Assembly (NCBI RefSeq): GCF_020091585.1
Contig: NZ_CP083582.1
Location: 1 to 64,000 of the forward strand
From: Kovacikia minuta CCNUW1
GTDB lineage: Bacteria; Cyanobacteriota; Cyanobacteriia; Leptolyngbyales; Leptolyngbyaceae
Length of the DNA: 64,000 nt
Direction of reading: 5' to 3'
Shown: positions 27,073-36,356 of the stretch, piece after piece
Layout of the letters: the number at the start of each line of letters is the position of its first letter
How positions within the stretch are numbered: the stretch's first letter is position 1
The notes under the pieces: generated by a model
Database searches by the model: none
The model's input: only the letters and a program-made list of their open reading frames with translations
Told to the model about the DNA's origin: nothing
Program-made: the position numbers and the translations under genes

Positions 27073-27312
27073 ATGACCATCACCATAGAAGCAGTTTATG
27101 AACAGGGTTTGCTTAGACTCTTGCAGCCACTCCCCTTAGCTGAAGGAACTCGGATTGAAATTATTGTTATTTCCACAGAAGTTCAATCTGAAATCAAAAC
27201 TCCCGGAAAAGTTCTTGCCGAAATCGCCGCGATGCCTCTAGAAGGGAGTAATAATGAGTTTTCTGGAAAAGATCACGACAGCATTCTGTATCCTCAACAG
27301 GGAACAGCATGA
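27073..27312 (+). CDS. AF2212-like (DUF104) antitoxin
   Basis: 79-aa protein starting MTITIEAVYEQGLLRLLQPLPLAEGTRIEIIVI. The N-terminal pattern (I-x-A-V-Y-E-x-G-x-L-x-P-L-x-L-x-E-G) is that of the AF2212/DUF104 antitoxins that pair with PIN toxins. It overlaps the PIN gene by 4 bases (ATGA), supporting coupled translation. A 10-bp palindrome TGGCATGCCA at 27033-27042 could be an operator, but the evidence is weak. Confidence 0.8.
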   Translation: MTITIEAVYEQGLLRLLQPLPLAEGTRIEIIVISTEVQSEIKTPGKVLAEIAAMPLEGSNNEFSGKDHDSILYPQQGTA

Positions 27313-27704
27313 TTTTTGTAGATACCAGCGCTTGGTTCGCCAGCATTGTCCCTTCAGATACCGATTATCAGGTAGCCTCTACTTGGGTTAGCCAGAATAC
27401 TCAACCCTTATTGACAACAGACTACGTTATTGATGAAACGCTGACCCTCTTGCGCGCTCGTGGGGAAGCATTAAGAGCGATCGCTCTAGGAAATGCTTTC
27501 TTTTCAGACGCACTTGCAACCATTTACTATCTCGCTGAGGATGACATTCGACATACCTGGCAAGTGTTCCGTCAGTTTTCGGACAAGGACTGGAGTTTCA
27601 CGGATTGTGCTAGCAGGGTTGTCATGAATCAGTTGAAACTGACTCAAGCTTTTACGTTTGACTATCATTTTCGCCAATTTGGCTTCGTAACTGTTGTACC
27701 TTAA
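27309..27704 (+). CDS. PIN-domain toxin (VapC-like ribonuclease)
   Basis: 131-aa PIN protein. Acidic active-site residues appear in order: VDTSAWFAS (first Asp), DYVIDETLTLLRARG (Glu), DKDWSFTDCASRVVMNQ (Asp pair). The family cleaves RNA, often tRNA, and is held inactive by the cognate antitoxin. Coupled to the DUF104 antitoxin gene just upstream with a 4-base overlap. Confidence 0.85.
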   Translation: MIFVDTSAWFASIVPSDTDYQVASTWVSQNTQPLLTTDYVIDETLTLLRARGEALRAIALGNAFFSDALATIYYLAEDDIRHTWQVFRQFSDKDWSFTDCASRVVMNQLKLTQAFTFDYHFRQFGFVTVVP

Positions 27705-27736
27705 GGTTTTGCCCTCAAAATAAACTCCAAATCCCG

Positions 27737-27964
27737 TCAGGCTGCTTCATTCGATGGATTCTGCTCTCGAAATTGTCTGGCTTCTTCCGCTTCCATTTCA
27801 GCCAATTTTGTCGTCAGTTCCGCCAACCGCCGCGCCGCATTTGCCCGACAGATCGGGTTTTTCTCCTTCCAAAGCCATTCGTTCTCAAAATAGACCGCAT
27901 AGCGGTATGCTTTGATCGAATCGGCAGGCAGGATGTAATCGTTTGGGTCGATGTTACTGGTCAT
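27737..27964 (-). CDS. Small hypothetical protein, last gene of coupled cluster
   Basis: 75-aa hydrophilic protein (MTSNIDPNDYILPADSIKAYRYAVYFENEWLWKEKNPICRANAARRLAELTTKLAEMEAEEARQFREQNPSNEAA); the second half is a charged helix, possibly a coiled coil. Its ATG overlaps the upstream 107-aa gene by 4 bases. No recognised family. The coupling argues that it is expressed with the genes up to 30587. Confidence 0.65.
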   Translation of the reverse strand: MTSNIDPNDYILPADSIKAYRYAVYFENEWLWKEKNPICRANAARRLAELTTKLAEMEAEEARQFREQNPSNEAA

Positions 27965-28284
27965 GAGAAAAACCTCATCTGAGTGTCAATTCTCAACAAT
28001 CGGCGGTCTGGCTCATTATAAATGAACCGAATTCCGAAGACAGCGGTTTCGGCTAACCCGATATCATAGCGAGCTTCAGTTGGAGTCAAATCAGGATGTC
28101 TGGCGACTATCGTGTAATCTCTGGCTGGAATGTTGAGAAACAATGCCATTGCCGTCCTTAGCTGAACAGGCTGTTGAGTCTGAAAAAATCCATCACGGGC
28201 AACCAGGACAACAATGAGTTCTCCGTTGATGGAGGACATCGCCACATCAGCCTGATTCTGAATTGCCATAAATATATCAGCCAT
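27961..28284 (-). CDS. Hypothetical protein in coupled cluster
   Basis: 107 aa (MADIFMAIQNQADVAMSSINGELIVVLVARDGFFQTQQPVQLRTAMALFLNIPARDYTIVARHPDLTPTEARYDIGLAETAVFGIRFIYNEPDRRLLRIDTQMRFFS). Mixed alpha/beta, not membrane-bound, no family that I recognise. Overlaps the exported-protein gene by 8 bases and the 75-aa gene by 4, so the three read as one translationally coupled unit. Function unknown. Confidence 0.65.
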   Translation of the reverse strand: MADIFMAIQNQADVAMSSINGELIVVLVARDGFFQTQQPVQLRTAMALFLNIPARDYTIVARHPDLTPTEARYDIGLAETAVFGIRFIYNEPDRRLLRIDTQMRFFS

Positions 28285-29953
28285 TCAAAGGTTTTAGTGT
28301 AATCAGTCCTTCAGATTCTAAAGCCTGTTTCTGTGCGTTTGTTAGGAAGATATAACCGACGAACTCGCTGCCGTCGTAAAGAGAATAGAATCTGCCGTCG
28401 AGAACTGTTTCCCTGACAACTTCGTCAATGAAGGTAAAAAATTCTGGATCGAGTTCGCCATCGTCAAGCCTCAACTTTTTGCTATAGTGTTTACCCTTTA
28501 TAACAAAGAAATGCTCAACCACTTTTTTAGCCGAATCAAATTGATTAGAAATTTGGGTCGGTTTAAATGCTCCATGAGAAGCAGCCGCGAATTTTTCGGT
28601 CAACTCCCGATAGGGATTTTCTACGTCTTTGGAGTCGAAATCAAATTTGAGCAGCACGCCATCAAATGCTTCAAGAATTTCGTAGGGTCGGGTCATATAG
28701 TTTTGAATCACCTGCTGGTGTCCGGCGGCAATTTGCTTGTTTGTCAGATGGCTGAGCAACCCAATTTTTTGCATAAGTGTGATAATTTGCTCGGTTCGGT
28801 CTGAGGTTAAGGCGGTATCGTGTTTCTGCCAGCCAATGTCGAGAAGCTGTTTTGGCATCAGGTAATTGGCTTGCTGTTCGGTCAAAGCAATTACTGCAAA
28901 GCGCGAATAATCTTTCCCTGGAGTCCCATCTACATAAGTCGTAGCCTCAATTGGATAGAGTCGATAGGAGGACTTTTGATCTCGAAGGATTTTGTTAAAT
29001 AGATCAATGAATTTTTCAGGCTCTATTCTGCCGATAAAGACGTTATTATCTCCCACGTTTTTGTCTATCGGCGCATAGAAACTAGCTTGTTGGTACTGCC
29101 GATCGTTCACATTTGCCGATACAAGCGCTTTGTAGAACGTCACCTGATCTGAATACTGTTCCTTGTCTGGAACCAGTTTGACCGTTAGATTTTCTAGCTG
29201 AATGTTCGCAATTCCGTCTGCGGCGAGTTTTTGGGCGATCGCTCGATGAATTTTGGGAAAGTAATCGTGAGGGTCAGTGGAATAGTTACGCAGATTAAAG
29301 ATCAGTGCATGATCCATGTAACGCAGGAGATCAAACGAGTTCTCTACGCTTTCATTTGTCAGGTCTTGTAGCAGGTGATGATAATTCTCTTCCGAGAGGA
29401 CACCAGCGGTTTTCAACTCATCAAGTTGAGGCTTAATTTGAGCAGGTTGCAAAGAATCGCTGACTTCCATTAGTGTCACAGCACTACGCAGCAATTCCCA
29501 TTCCACATGAATCTCTTTATTAAAAATCTGCCTCTGAAGGTGATTGAAAACGCTATCGCTAATTGCTCCTGCTTCCCTAAGTCGATGATTAAAGTTTCGT
29601 AGCCTGTCTAAATCTGCTTGCTTCAGATCACCACCAAAGCTAATCGAGAATGCACCACGGAAAGGCATTGAGCCAAATAGCTGGCGTTGGGCATCTTCCT
29701 CTGCGTAATGAAGCAGTTCACTCCGGTTGTGAATTTCTCCAGAATTAATTGATCGAATTACCTGTTGATAGGTTGATTCCGTCAACAGGTTCAAGCTTCT
29801 TAACTGTTGTGCAATGGAGGGGAGGGATCTTTGATTCACAAAATTCGCATTACTAGAACTACCAGGAAAAAGAGCGATCGGTGATAACCAAATCAGAGTT
29901 GCCAAACCAACTTGCATCCAGCGTAAAGGTTGTAAAGCTGATCTTGTTTTCAT
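28277..29953 (-). CDS. Exported helical-repeat protein of unknown function
   Basis: About 558 aa from ATG 29953 (a TTG at 29959 is also in frame). The N-terminus has a basic region and a hydrophobic core (MQVGLATLIWLSPIALFPGSSSNA) consistent with a signal peptide. Residues about 45-230 hold three similar units of about 60-65 residues with the pattern L-x-L-x-x-x-G-x-L-[ST]-x-x-x-Y/F-x-x-L...L-L-R/H-Y, such as LNLLTESTYQQVI, AGAISDSVFNHLQ and AGVLSEENYHHLL; a weaker fourth unit (IGLLSHLTNKQIA) lies near 405. The C-terminal third is alpha/beta. No catalytic motif is visible. The antitoxin gene ends 32 bases upstream in the same direction; two small genes overlap downstream. Confidence 0.7.
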   Translation of the reverse strand: MKTRSALQPLRWMQVGLATLIWLSPIALFPGSSSNANFVNQRSLPSIAQQLRSLNLLTESTYQQVIRSINSGEIHNRSELLHYAEEDAQRQLFGSMPFRGAFSISFGGDLKQADLDRLRNFNHRLREAGAISDSVFNHLQRQIFNKEIHVEWELLRSAVTLMEVSDSLQPAQIKPQLDELKTAGVLSEENYHHLLQDLTNESVENSFDLLRYMDHALIFNLRNYSTDPHDYFPKIHRAIAQKLAADGIANIQLENLTVKLVPDKEQYSDQVTFYKALVSANVNDRQYQQASFYAPIDKNVGDNNVFIGRIEPEKFIDLFNKILRDQKSSYRLYPIEATTYVDGTPGKDYSRFAVIALTEQQANYLMPKQLLDIGWQKHDTALTSDRTEQIITLMQKIGLLSHLTNKQIAAGHQQVIQNYMTRPYEILEAFDGVLLKFDFDSKDVENPYRELTEKFAAASHGAFKPTQISNQFDSAKKVVEHFFVIKGKHYSKKLRLDDGELDPEFFTFIDEVVRETVLDGRFYSLYDGSEFVGYIFLTNAQKQALESEGLITLKPLNG

Positions 29954-29985
29954 GTTCAACTTGTTCTCGGCAGTAATCTGACTGT

Positions 29986-30267
29986 TTATGATTCCGGCTT
30001 CTCAGAATGGTCTTTTACCGCATTCCAAAAGGCATCAGCGGTTAATCCTTTTCCAGCTTGGATGCTTTGGCGGGATTGGGTAAGAATCGCTTGCAAACGA
30101 GGCGATCGCGCCAGCAATAGGTTTTCCAAATCCTCATCGTCAGTTGGAGCAATCAGAACCGCCACCGCTTTGCCGTTTCGAGTAATCACGATCGGCCCTT
30201 CAGTTTGAGCCTGTTCTACGTAAGCACTCAGTTGTGCTTTCACATCTGCAAGCGGTGCAATTTTCAT
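29986..30267 (-). CDS. Phd/YefM-type antitoxin
   Basis: 93-aa protein with the Phd/YefM N-terminal DNA-binding fold: MKIAPLADVKAQLSAYVEQAQTEGPIVITRNGKAVAVLIAPTDDEDLENLLL. The C-terminal extension would wrap around the toxin. It overlaps the RelE-like gene by 4 bases (ATGA), downstream of it, so the pair has toxin-first order, the reverse of most type II systems. Confidence 0.88.
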   Translation of the reverse strand: MKIAPLADVKAQLSAYVEQAQTEGPIVITRNGKAVAVLIAPTDDEDLENLLLARSPRLQAILTQSRQSIQAGKGLTADAFWNAVKDHSEKPES

Positions 30268-30587
30268 AGCTCAACTTCCTCCCCGCCAACGACTAGTTTT
30301 TCTCTATCTTTGACACTGATCGCTAGAATCAGAACCCTTTTCTCGGCTGTATCCACCTCATAAAACACTCGAAAGCGATTTTGAGTTCCGAATCGGAGTT
30401 CCCACGTTGCACCAAATGGAGCGGGTTGCTCCAAAGGCTTGCGGTTTCGAGTGACCTCAAGGGGGGTGTAAGCCAATTGTTTAGCGATCGTTTCCCGAAT
30501 TAAGCTGTGATACTTTTTATCAATCACCTGAAGATGACTAACAACTTCAGGCGCGAAGATCAAAGCGAAGTCAGGTTCTTTTGTCAT
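30264..30587 (-). CDS. RelE/ParE-family toxin
   Basis: 107-aa RelE-like protein (MTKEPDFALIFAPEVVSHLQVIDKKYHSLIRETIAKQLAYTPLEVTRNRKPLEQPAPFGATWELRFGTQNRFRVFYEVDTAEKRVLILAISVKDREKL). The closing motif R-F-R-V-F-Y-E...L-I-L-A-I-x-x-K is typical of the superfamily. It is expected to inhibit growth by mRNA cleavage or related action; the true target is not known. First gene of the reverse cluster, directly behind a palindromic operator candidate. Confidence 0.87.
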   Translation of the reverse strand: MTKEPDFALIFAPEVVSHLQVIDKKYHSLIRETIAKQLAYTPLEVTRNRKPLEQPAPFGATWELRFGTQNRFRVFYEVDTAEKRVLILAISVKDREKLVVGGEEVEL

Positions 30588-30617
30588 TGACTATGATTAT
30601 AGTCAGAAATATAGTCA
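30588..30617. promoter_or_regulatory. Candidate toxin-antitoxin operator palindrome
   Basis: Perfect inverted repeat TGACTAT-GATT-ATAGTCA at 30588-30605, followed by a third half-site ATAGTCA at 30611-30617. It touches the start codon of the RelE-like toxin gene (ATG at 30585-30587), so it is well placed for autoregulation by the Phd-like antitoxin. Function is inferred from position and symmetry. Confidence 0.55.
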
Positions 30618-30774
30618 TGAACGAGGTATGTGAGCCAAAGGAATTTGATTTTGTATAATTCCGATCCTCGGAATAGCTCTTAAACTTCGGGTTTTGTTTG
30701 CCTTGCCTACTTTACAATAAGTAATACCTTATGTATTCCTCAAAACTCTTTGCCAATCAAGCTGTTGAGTTGCG

Positions 30775-31323
30775 ATGATAGTTACTTCCAAACTCTACTC
30801 ATTGCCAGAATTCCTGCAATTGCCCCAGATTGAGGAATCGCCAGCGTGGGAATTAATTGAGGGGCAGATTGTTCAAAAGCCAATGCCCACGATTCATCAC
30901 AGCATCTTGCAAAAAAGGCTGGTGGCAGCGATCGATCCGGCTGGTTCAGACTACGAGGCATTTCCAGAGTTACGCTGTGTTCTGAGCAGTAACTCTGTTG
31001 TTCCCGATATTACGATCGTTCGCCGCAACCGAATTCCGACCGAGAATGTACCGATCGCAGGCGCACCCGATTGGATGATTGAAATTCTTTCTCCTGATCA
31101 AAGCGTCACAAAGCTGATTGAGAAGATCCAGAATTGCTTAAAGGAAGGCACTCAGCTTGGCTGGCTGATTGATTCAACAGAGCAAGTGATTATGGTTCTT
31201 TTCCCCGATCAGCGAATTAATCTCCTGAAAGAGAGCGATCGCCTCCCCGTGCCGCCAGGTGTGTTACTGCATCTAACGGTTGAGCAGGTGTTGGGTTGGG
31301 TGCAATCGCCTTCCCAACCCTGA
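30775..31323 (+). CDS. Uma2-family (DUF820) PD-(D/E)xK endonuclease-like protein
   Basis: 182-aa protein of a family greatly expanded in cyanobacteria. Fold marks are WELIEGQIVQKPMPTIHH, then VVPDITIVRR (PD of the nuclease core) and APDWMIEILSP with the E; the lysine position is expected in LIEKIQNCLKEGTQLGWLID. Often borne on mobile regions. Real nuclease activity has rarely been shown. Start ATG at 30775. Confidence 0.85.
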   Translation: MIVTSKLYSLPEFLQLPQIEESPAWELIEGQIVQKPMPTIHHSILQKRLVAAIDPAGSDYEAFPELRCVLSSNSVVPDITIVRRNRIPTENVPIAGAPDWMIEILSPDQSVTKLIEKIQNCLKEGTQLGWLIDSTEQVIMVLFPDQRINLLKESDRLPVPPGVLLHLTVEQVLGWVQSPSQP

Positions 31324-31456
31324 TCCCTATTTATTCGAGATTCACAATCAAGTACCATCAAAGCAGGGAGCAATCTGATTCAGTCGCGAAGAAAATAGTA
31401 GGAATTTTTACCTATCGAGTATAGATTCTTAGCAATTTAGGTTATAGACTGGGATT

Positions 31457-31488
31457 GTAGGCAATAGGTATAGTTGCCTACTTTTATT
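31457..31488 (+). terminator. Hairpin with T-rich tail downstream of Uma2 gene
   Basis: GTAGGCAA (31457-31464) / TTGCCTAC (31474-31481) with loop TAGGTATAG, followed by TTTTATT. Could end the Uma2 transcript or act in the leader of the transketolase gene 100 bases further on. Confidence 0.5.
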
Positions 31489-31588
31489 GTGAGTCGTCTT
31501 ATAGCGAGTCAGATTACATTTCAGCGTTTACGCTCCTGTTTCACCTATCCCGTCCACCTAACGACCCACTGTTGATTTAGAGGAAGTC

Positions 31589-33604
31589 ATGGCTGTCGCA
31601 ACCACCCAATCTCTTGAAGAACTTTGTATTAATTCGATTCGATTTCTGGCGGTTGATGCCGTCGAAAAGGCGAAGTCGGGTCACCCAGGGTTGCCTATGG
31701 GTGCTGCTCCGATGGCGTTTGTCCTGTGGGACAGGCTGATGCGGTTTAACCCCAAAAACCCCAAGTGGTTTGATCGCGATCGGTTCGTTCTCTCCGCTGG
31801 TCATGGCTGCATGTTGCAGTACGCACTCATGTACCTGACGGGTTACGACAGCGTCACGATTGACGACATTAAGCAATTTCGCCAGTGGGAATCGAAAACG
31901 CCTGGGCACCCCGAAAATTTTGAGACTGAGGGCGTGGAAGTCACAACTGGCCCTCTCGGTCAGGGGATTTGTAATGGCGTTGGGTTGGCGATCGCTGAGG
32001 CACATTTAGCAGCCAAGTACAACAAGCCCGATTTGAAGCTGGTCGATCACTACACCTATGTCATCGTGGGTGATGGTTGCAATATGGAAGGGGTTTCTGG
32101 TGAAGCTTGCTCCCTGGCGGGACACCTGGGCTTGGGTAAGTTGATTGCCCTCTATGACGACAACCACATTTCGATCGATGGCTCCACCGATGTTTCTTTC
32201 ACTGAAGATGTAGCAAAGCGGTTTGAGGCATACGGTTGGCATGTCCAACACGTTGCTGATGGGAATACGGATCTGGATGCGATTCAGAAGGCGATCGAAG
32301 CGGCAAAAGCGGTTACCGATAAGCCTTCATTGATCAAGGTGACAACCACAATTGGTTACGGTTCTCCCAACAAGCAAAATACTGCTGATGTTCACGGTGC
32401 TGCTCTAGGGGCAGATGAAATTAAACTGACCCGCGAGAACCTGGGTTGGAGTTACGAGCCTTTTGTCATTCCCGATGATGCCTTGGGTCACATGCGTAAA
32501 GCGGTTGATCGCGGTGCCAGCCTGGAAGCCGAGTGGAATGAACCCTGGGCACAGTACAAAACCAAATACCCTGAAGAAGCGGCTGAATTCGAGCGGTTGA
32601 TTAGCGGTAAGCTGCCGGAAGGATGGGAGAAAGCGCTTCCCACCTATACTCCCGAAGACAAGGCGATCGCGACCCGCAAGACCTCCGAAGCGACCCTCAA
32701 CGCACTGGCAAAGGTGCTGCCTGAATTGATTGGTGGATCGGCTGACCTGACCCACTCCAACAACACGTTATTGAAAGGGTATGGAGATTTCCAAAAAGGA
32801 CAGTATCAGAACCGCAACCTCCGCTTTGGTGTGCGGGAACATGGGATGGGCGCAATTTGTAACGGAATTGCCCTCCACAACTCTGGGCTGATTCCCTACG
32901 GTGCCACCTTCCTGGTGTTTACGGATTATATGCGGGCAGCCATTCGCCTGTCGGCATTGTCACGGGCAGGGGTGATTTATGTGATGACCCATGACTCGAT
33001 CGGGTTGGGGGAAGACGGTCCTACCCACCAACCCGTAGAAACGATCGCCGCTCTGCGTGCCATCCCCAATCTCACCGTGATTCGCCCTGCCGATGGTAAC
33101 GAAACCTCCGCTGCCTACAAAGTTGCGGTGGAATACGCGAATCAGCATCGTCCCACCCTCCTCATCTTCTCTCGTCAAAACCTGCCCCAGCTAGTCGGTA
33201 ACAGCATTGAAGCGGCGGCTAAGGGTGGCTACATCCTCTCAGACAGCGAGGGCACCCCGGAATTAATCCTGATTGGCACGGGCAGTGAAGTTTCACTCTG
33301 CGTCCAGGCTGCCGACAAACTCCGGGCTGAGGGTAAGAAAGTCCGGGTTGTTTCCCTTCCCTCCTGGGAAGTGTTTGAGGAACAGCCCGCAGAATACCGG
33401 GAATCTGTCCTACCAAAAGCGGTTAAGAAACGTTTAGCGGTGGAAGCTGCTGTTAGCTTTGGTTGGTGCCGCTACGTCGGTTCCGAGGGAGATACGGTCA
33501 GCGTTGAGCGCTTTGGAGCTTCTGCCCCCGGCGGTGTTTGCCTGGAGAAGTTTGGCTACACGGTTGATAACGTGGTTGCTAAAGCAAAGGCTCTGCTGAG
33601 TTAA
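31589..33604 (+). CDS. tktA: Transketolase
   Basis: 671-aa canonical transketolase of the Calvin cycle and pentose phosphate pathway. N-terminal [23 protein letters not shown], ThDP motif [35 protein letters not shown], the pyrimidine-domain motif [19 protein letters not shown] with the catalytic glutamate, and [17 protein letters not shown]. Length and motif order are as in the family. Monocistronic, followed by a terminator. The 265-base leader contains TA-rich promoter-like sequence but no certain elements. Confidence 0.98.
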   Translation: MAVATTQSLEELCINSIRFLAVDAVEKAKSGHPGLPMGAAPMAFVLWDRLMRFNPKNPKWFDRDRFVLSAGHGCMLQYALMYLTGYDSVTIDDIKQFRQWESKTPGHPENFETEGVEVTTGPLGQGICNGVGLAIAEAHLAAKYNKPDLKLVDHYTYVIVGDGCNMEGVSGEACSLAGHLGLGKLIALYDDNHISIDGSTDVSFTEDVAKRFEAYGWHVQHVADGNTDLDAIQKAIEAAKAVTDKPSLIKVTTTIGYGSPNKQNTADVHGAALGADEIKLTRENLGWSYEPFVIPDDALGHMRKAVDRGASLEAEWNEPWAQYKTKYPEEAAEFERLISGKLPEGWEKALPTYTPEDKAIATRKTSEATLNALAKVLPELIGGSADLTHSNNTLLKGYGDFQKGQYQNRNLRFGVREHGMGAICNGIALHNSGLIPYGATFLVFTDYMRAAIRLSALSRAGVIYVMTHDSIGLGEDGPTHQPVETIAALRAIPNLTVIRPADGNETSAAYKVAVEYANQHRPTLLIFSRQNLPQLVGNSIEAAAKGGYILSDSEGTPELILIGTGSEVSLCVQAADKLRAEGKKVRVVSLPSWEVFEEQPAEYRESVLPKAVKKRLAVEAAVSFGWCRYVGSEGDTVSVERFGASAPGGVCLEKFGYTVDNVVAKAKALLS

Positions 33605-33637
33605 GCCCTCACTGCTCGTTCTCTAGATTTTGTAAGG

Positions 33638-33670
33638 GGTTCTCTATCCGTAAGATAGGGAACCTTTTTT
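33638..33670 (+). terminator. Rho-independent terminator after tktA
   Basis: Stem GGTTC-T-CTATC with loop CGTAA and partner GATAG-G-GAACC, then TTTTTT. Confidence 0.85.
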
Positions 33671-33931
33671 GTAGCGAAAATTCCTCTAGACACACCCTAG
33701 CGACTAAAACCGTACCCATGTATACTTCGTAATGCAAGATTTGTAAAACTCCGGTATCCAGGTGGAGTATTGTTGCAAGTCAATTTCGAAAGTGCTTTAA
33801 TTTAGGTACTTTTGCAACGTAAACGCTTGTAAATCCCAGTTCAATACAGGGGTTTCTGAGAAGTTGACCTCTAAATTGAGGCGATCGCTCAGGGTTTTCT
33901 GAATGTGTAGGTGTGAGTAGAGAGATTCATT

Positions 33932-35645
33932 ATGTCAATAACGAAGTGGAAGTCACTACTGACCGCTCCAGCCCTTTTGGGCGCAACGCTGACTATTTCC
34001 GCAGCAATCAACACGTCCGCCGCATCACCTGCCCGCGCCGCTGATCCAGCGCAGGTTTCGAGTGAAAAGGGAGATGCGGATGCTACCTCCGAACGGGTTC
34101 CGACCATTCAGGATGTTGCGAACTATCGGGAAGACCTGGTGGAGGATAACGGACAGGTCACTTCTGTTTCCCAGCTCACCGATGTTCGTCCTACCGACTG
34201 GGCATTCCAGGCACTCCAATCGCTGGTCGAACGCTACGGCTGTATTGTGGGCTATCCCGACAAGACCTACCGGGGCAACCGTGCCCTCAGCCGCTACGAA
34301 TTTGCTGCCGGGGTCAACGCCTGCTTAGACCGCATCAACGAACTGCTGGCAGCCGCTACTGCTGACCTGGTTCGTAAGGAAGACTTAATCGCCCTGCAAA
34401 AGCTGCAAGAAGAGTTTGCAGCCGAACTGGCTGCCCTCAGGGGACGGGTGGATGCCCTGGAAGCCCGCACCGCCACCCTGGAGAAGCAGCAATTCTCCAC
34501 CACTACCAAGCTCAACGGTGAGGTCATTTTTGCTGTTGCTGACACCTTTGGCGATGCAGCGTTCCGCAACGGCAGCAATGGACGGATTGCCGCGAACCGG
34601 GATGACAACACCAATACGATTTTTGCAGACCGGGTGCGGCTTGCCTTTGACACCAGCTTTAGTGGTAAAGATCGACTCCGGACTCGGTTGAATGCCCGTA
34701 ACGTGACACCCTTCAGTGGTGCCTTGACTGGTACCAACATGACCCGCCTGTCGTTCGACGGTAACGAAGGGAATGCGGTTGGGGTGGATAAGTTGTACTA
34801 CCGCTTCCCCGTCGGGGACAACCTGCGGATTCAAATCGATGCAGTTAACGCTGAAGTTTATGACGCGTTAATCAGCAGTTTGAGTCCGTTTGAGAGTGCT
34901 GGAAGTGGCTCAATCTCGCGCTTTGGGCGATTCAACCCAGTATTGCGGATTAACAACCCTGGGAGTGCGGGGTCTGCCGGGGTTACCTTCGCCTACAAGT
35001 TCAATGACGCCTTCCGTCTTGAAGGTGGCTATCTGGCTGACCCTGCCAGCAATGACCCTGGTGCCAAGAATGGGTTGTTCAATGGTTCCTATGCAGCCAT
35101 TGCCCAGGCAGTGTTTACGGCAGGGGGCTTCACCTTTGGGGTGAACTATTCCCACTCCTACTACCCAGGTAGTGACCTGAACATCACGGGCAGTACGGGC
35201 AGCGGGTTTGCCAGTCGTCCGTTTGTGATTGGGGGAGTGAATCAGCCCACCTCTGCTGACACGGTGGGTGGGTCAATTCAGTACAAGTTCAGCCCGGCAG
35301 TTTATTTTAGGGGGTTGGGCAGGGGCATCCTTTGCCCATCAGGAGAATGCCAACAACGATGCCACAATTTTGAATGCGGCAGTTTATGCTGCGTTTCCTG
35401 ACTTTGGCAAGCAAGGGAACCTGTTGGGAATTCTGGCTGGGTTGCCGCCACGGGTAATTGATAACGATATTGCCAGCCGTGAAGATCGGGAGGCGTATTC
35501 GGTACATGTGGAAGGGTTCTACCGCTTCCGTGTGACGGATAATATTGCGATTACACCCGGTCTGTTTGTAATTTTCAACCCAGAGAACAACGCGCGTAAT
35601 GATACCCAGTTCGTTGGGGTTCTACGAACCACCTTCACGTTCTAA
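33932..35645 (+). CDS. Cyanobacterial SLH-porin (iron uptake porin family), frameshifted
   Basis: Outer-membrane porin. Signal peptide (SLLTAPALLGATLTISAAINTSAASPARA), S-layer homology (SLH) domain VRPTDWAFQALQSLVERYGCIVGYPDKTYRGNRALSRYEFAAGVNACLDR, a coiled coil (LQKLQEEFAAELAALRGRVDALEARTATLEKQ), then an OprB/carbohydrate-type beta-barrel. The frame breaks at TTTT 35305-35308; dropping one T gives SPAVYLGGWAGASFAHQ and a 570-aa protein ending in the aromatic LRTTFTF expected of porins. Without the correction the reading ends at 35401. In cyanobacteria these proteins transport inorganic ions including iron. Terminator follows. Confidence 0.9.
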
Positions 35646-35779
35646 AAGACTCTCATCTTAGTGGGGATTCGGGAGCCAGGAGTCAGAATTCAGGATACTT
35701 TTTCCCATGACCTGCCTTCTGGTTCCTGAATCCTTGTTCAACCGCTTCGTTCTTCTTGATCCAAATTTTTATCGCGATC

Positions 35780-35801
35780 GCCCCTGCCTGGGGCTTTTTT
35801 T
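35780..35801 (+). terminator. Rho-independent terminator downstream of porin
   Basis: GCCCC-TGCCT-GGGGC followed by TTTTTTT. Confidence 0.8.
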
Positions 35802-35846
35802 ATTGCTTTCTTAAAAATCCTAGGAAACCCTACTGGAGAACCGTAG

Positions 35847-35852
35847 TATAAT
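35847..35852 (+). promoter_or_regulatory. Candidate -10 box of the Rrf2-family gene
   Basis: TATAAT about 60 bases before the GTG start, preceded by AGGAAACCCTACTGG, an interrupted symmetrical stretch in the position where Rrf2 regulators often bind their own promoter. No clear -35. Confidence 0.4.
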
Positions 35853-35908
35853 GGAAAAACCTACCTCTTTCGCTACATCAACGTCCTGTTGTTTATTAAA
35901 TTTTAGCT

Positions 35909-36346
35909 GTGGAACTTTCCTGTAAAAACGAATATGCTCTCCTGGCACTGATTGAGTTAGCAGTGCACTATGCCAGTGGAGAGCCGCTCCAAATCCGGCA
36001 AATTTCCGCTCAACAACAAATCCCCGATCGCTACCTGGAGCAACTACTAGCAACCCTGCGTAGGTGTGGCTTGGTGCGCTCTCAACGGGGCGCAAAGGGG
36101 GGGTATGTCCTGGCACGGGAACCCCGAAAAATTACCCTGTTAGAAGTAATGTCTTGTCTGGATGGTTCAGACGCCCAACCTATGGAAAAAAATGCAGTGC
36201 CGAAAACCGTCGAGGGCACTGTCATTTTAGAAATCTGGCAAGAAGCCTACGAAGCAGCCAATGCCGTGTTGCATCGATATACCTTACAAGATCTTTGCGA
36301 TAAGCGAGATGCCCGCCGCCAACTCGATATTATGTATTACATCTAA
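35909..36346 (+). CDS. Rrf2-family transcriptional regulator
   Basis: 145-aa winged-helix repressor. MELSCKNEYALLALIELAVHYASGEPLQIRQISAQQQIPDRYLEQLLATLRRCGLVRSQRGAKGGYVLAREP is the classic Rrf2 N-terminus with recognition helix and GAKGGY wing. The three-cysteine cluster of IscR is absent; a single Cys lies in LQDLCDKRDARR. Because cysteine synthase follows (180 bases, same direction), a CymR-like role in cysteine metabolism is plausible. The start codon is GTG at 35909. Confidence 0.9.
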   Translation: MELSCKNEYALLALIELAVHYASGEPLQIRQISAQQQIPDRYLEQLLATLRRCGLVRSQRGAKGGYVLAREPRKITLLEVMSCLDGSDAQPMEKNAVPKTVEGTVILEIWQEAYEAANAVLHRYTLQDLCDKRDARRQLDIMYYI

Positions 36347-36356
36347 ACAGATGGTG

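Noticed and set aside
35301-35310. Programmed frameshifting as an explanation for the porin, argG and kinase breaks
   Set aside because: The sites lack a shared slippery heptamer or downstream structure, and the genes are unrelated. Homopolymer over-call fits all of them better.
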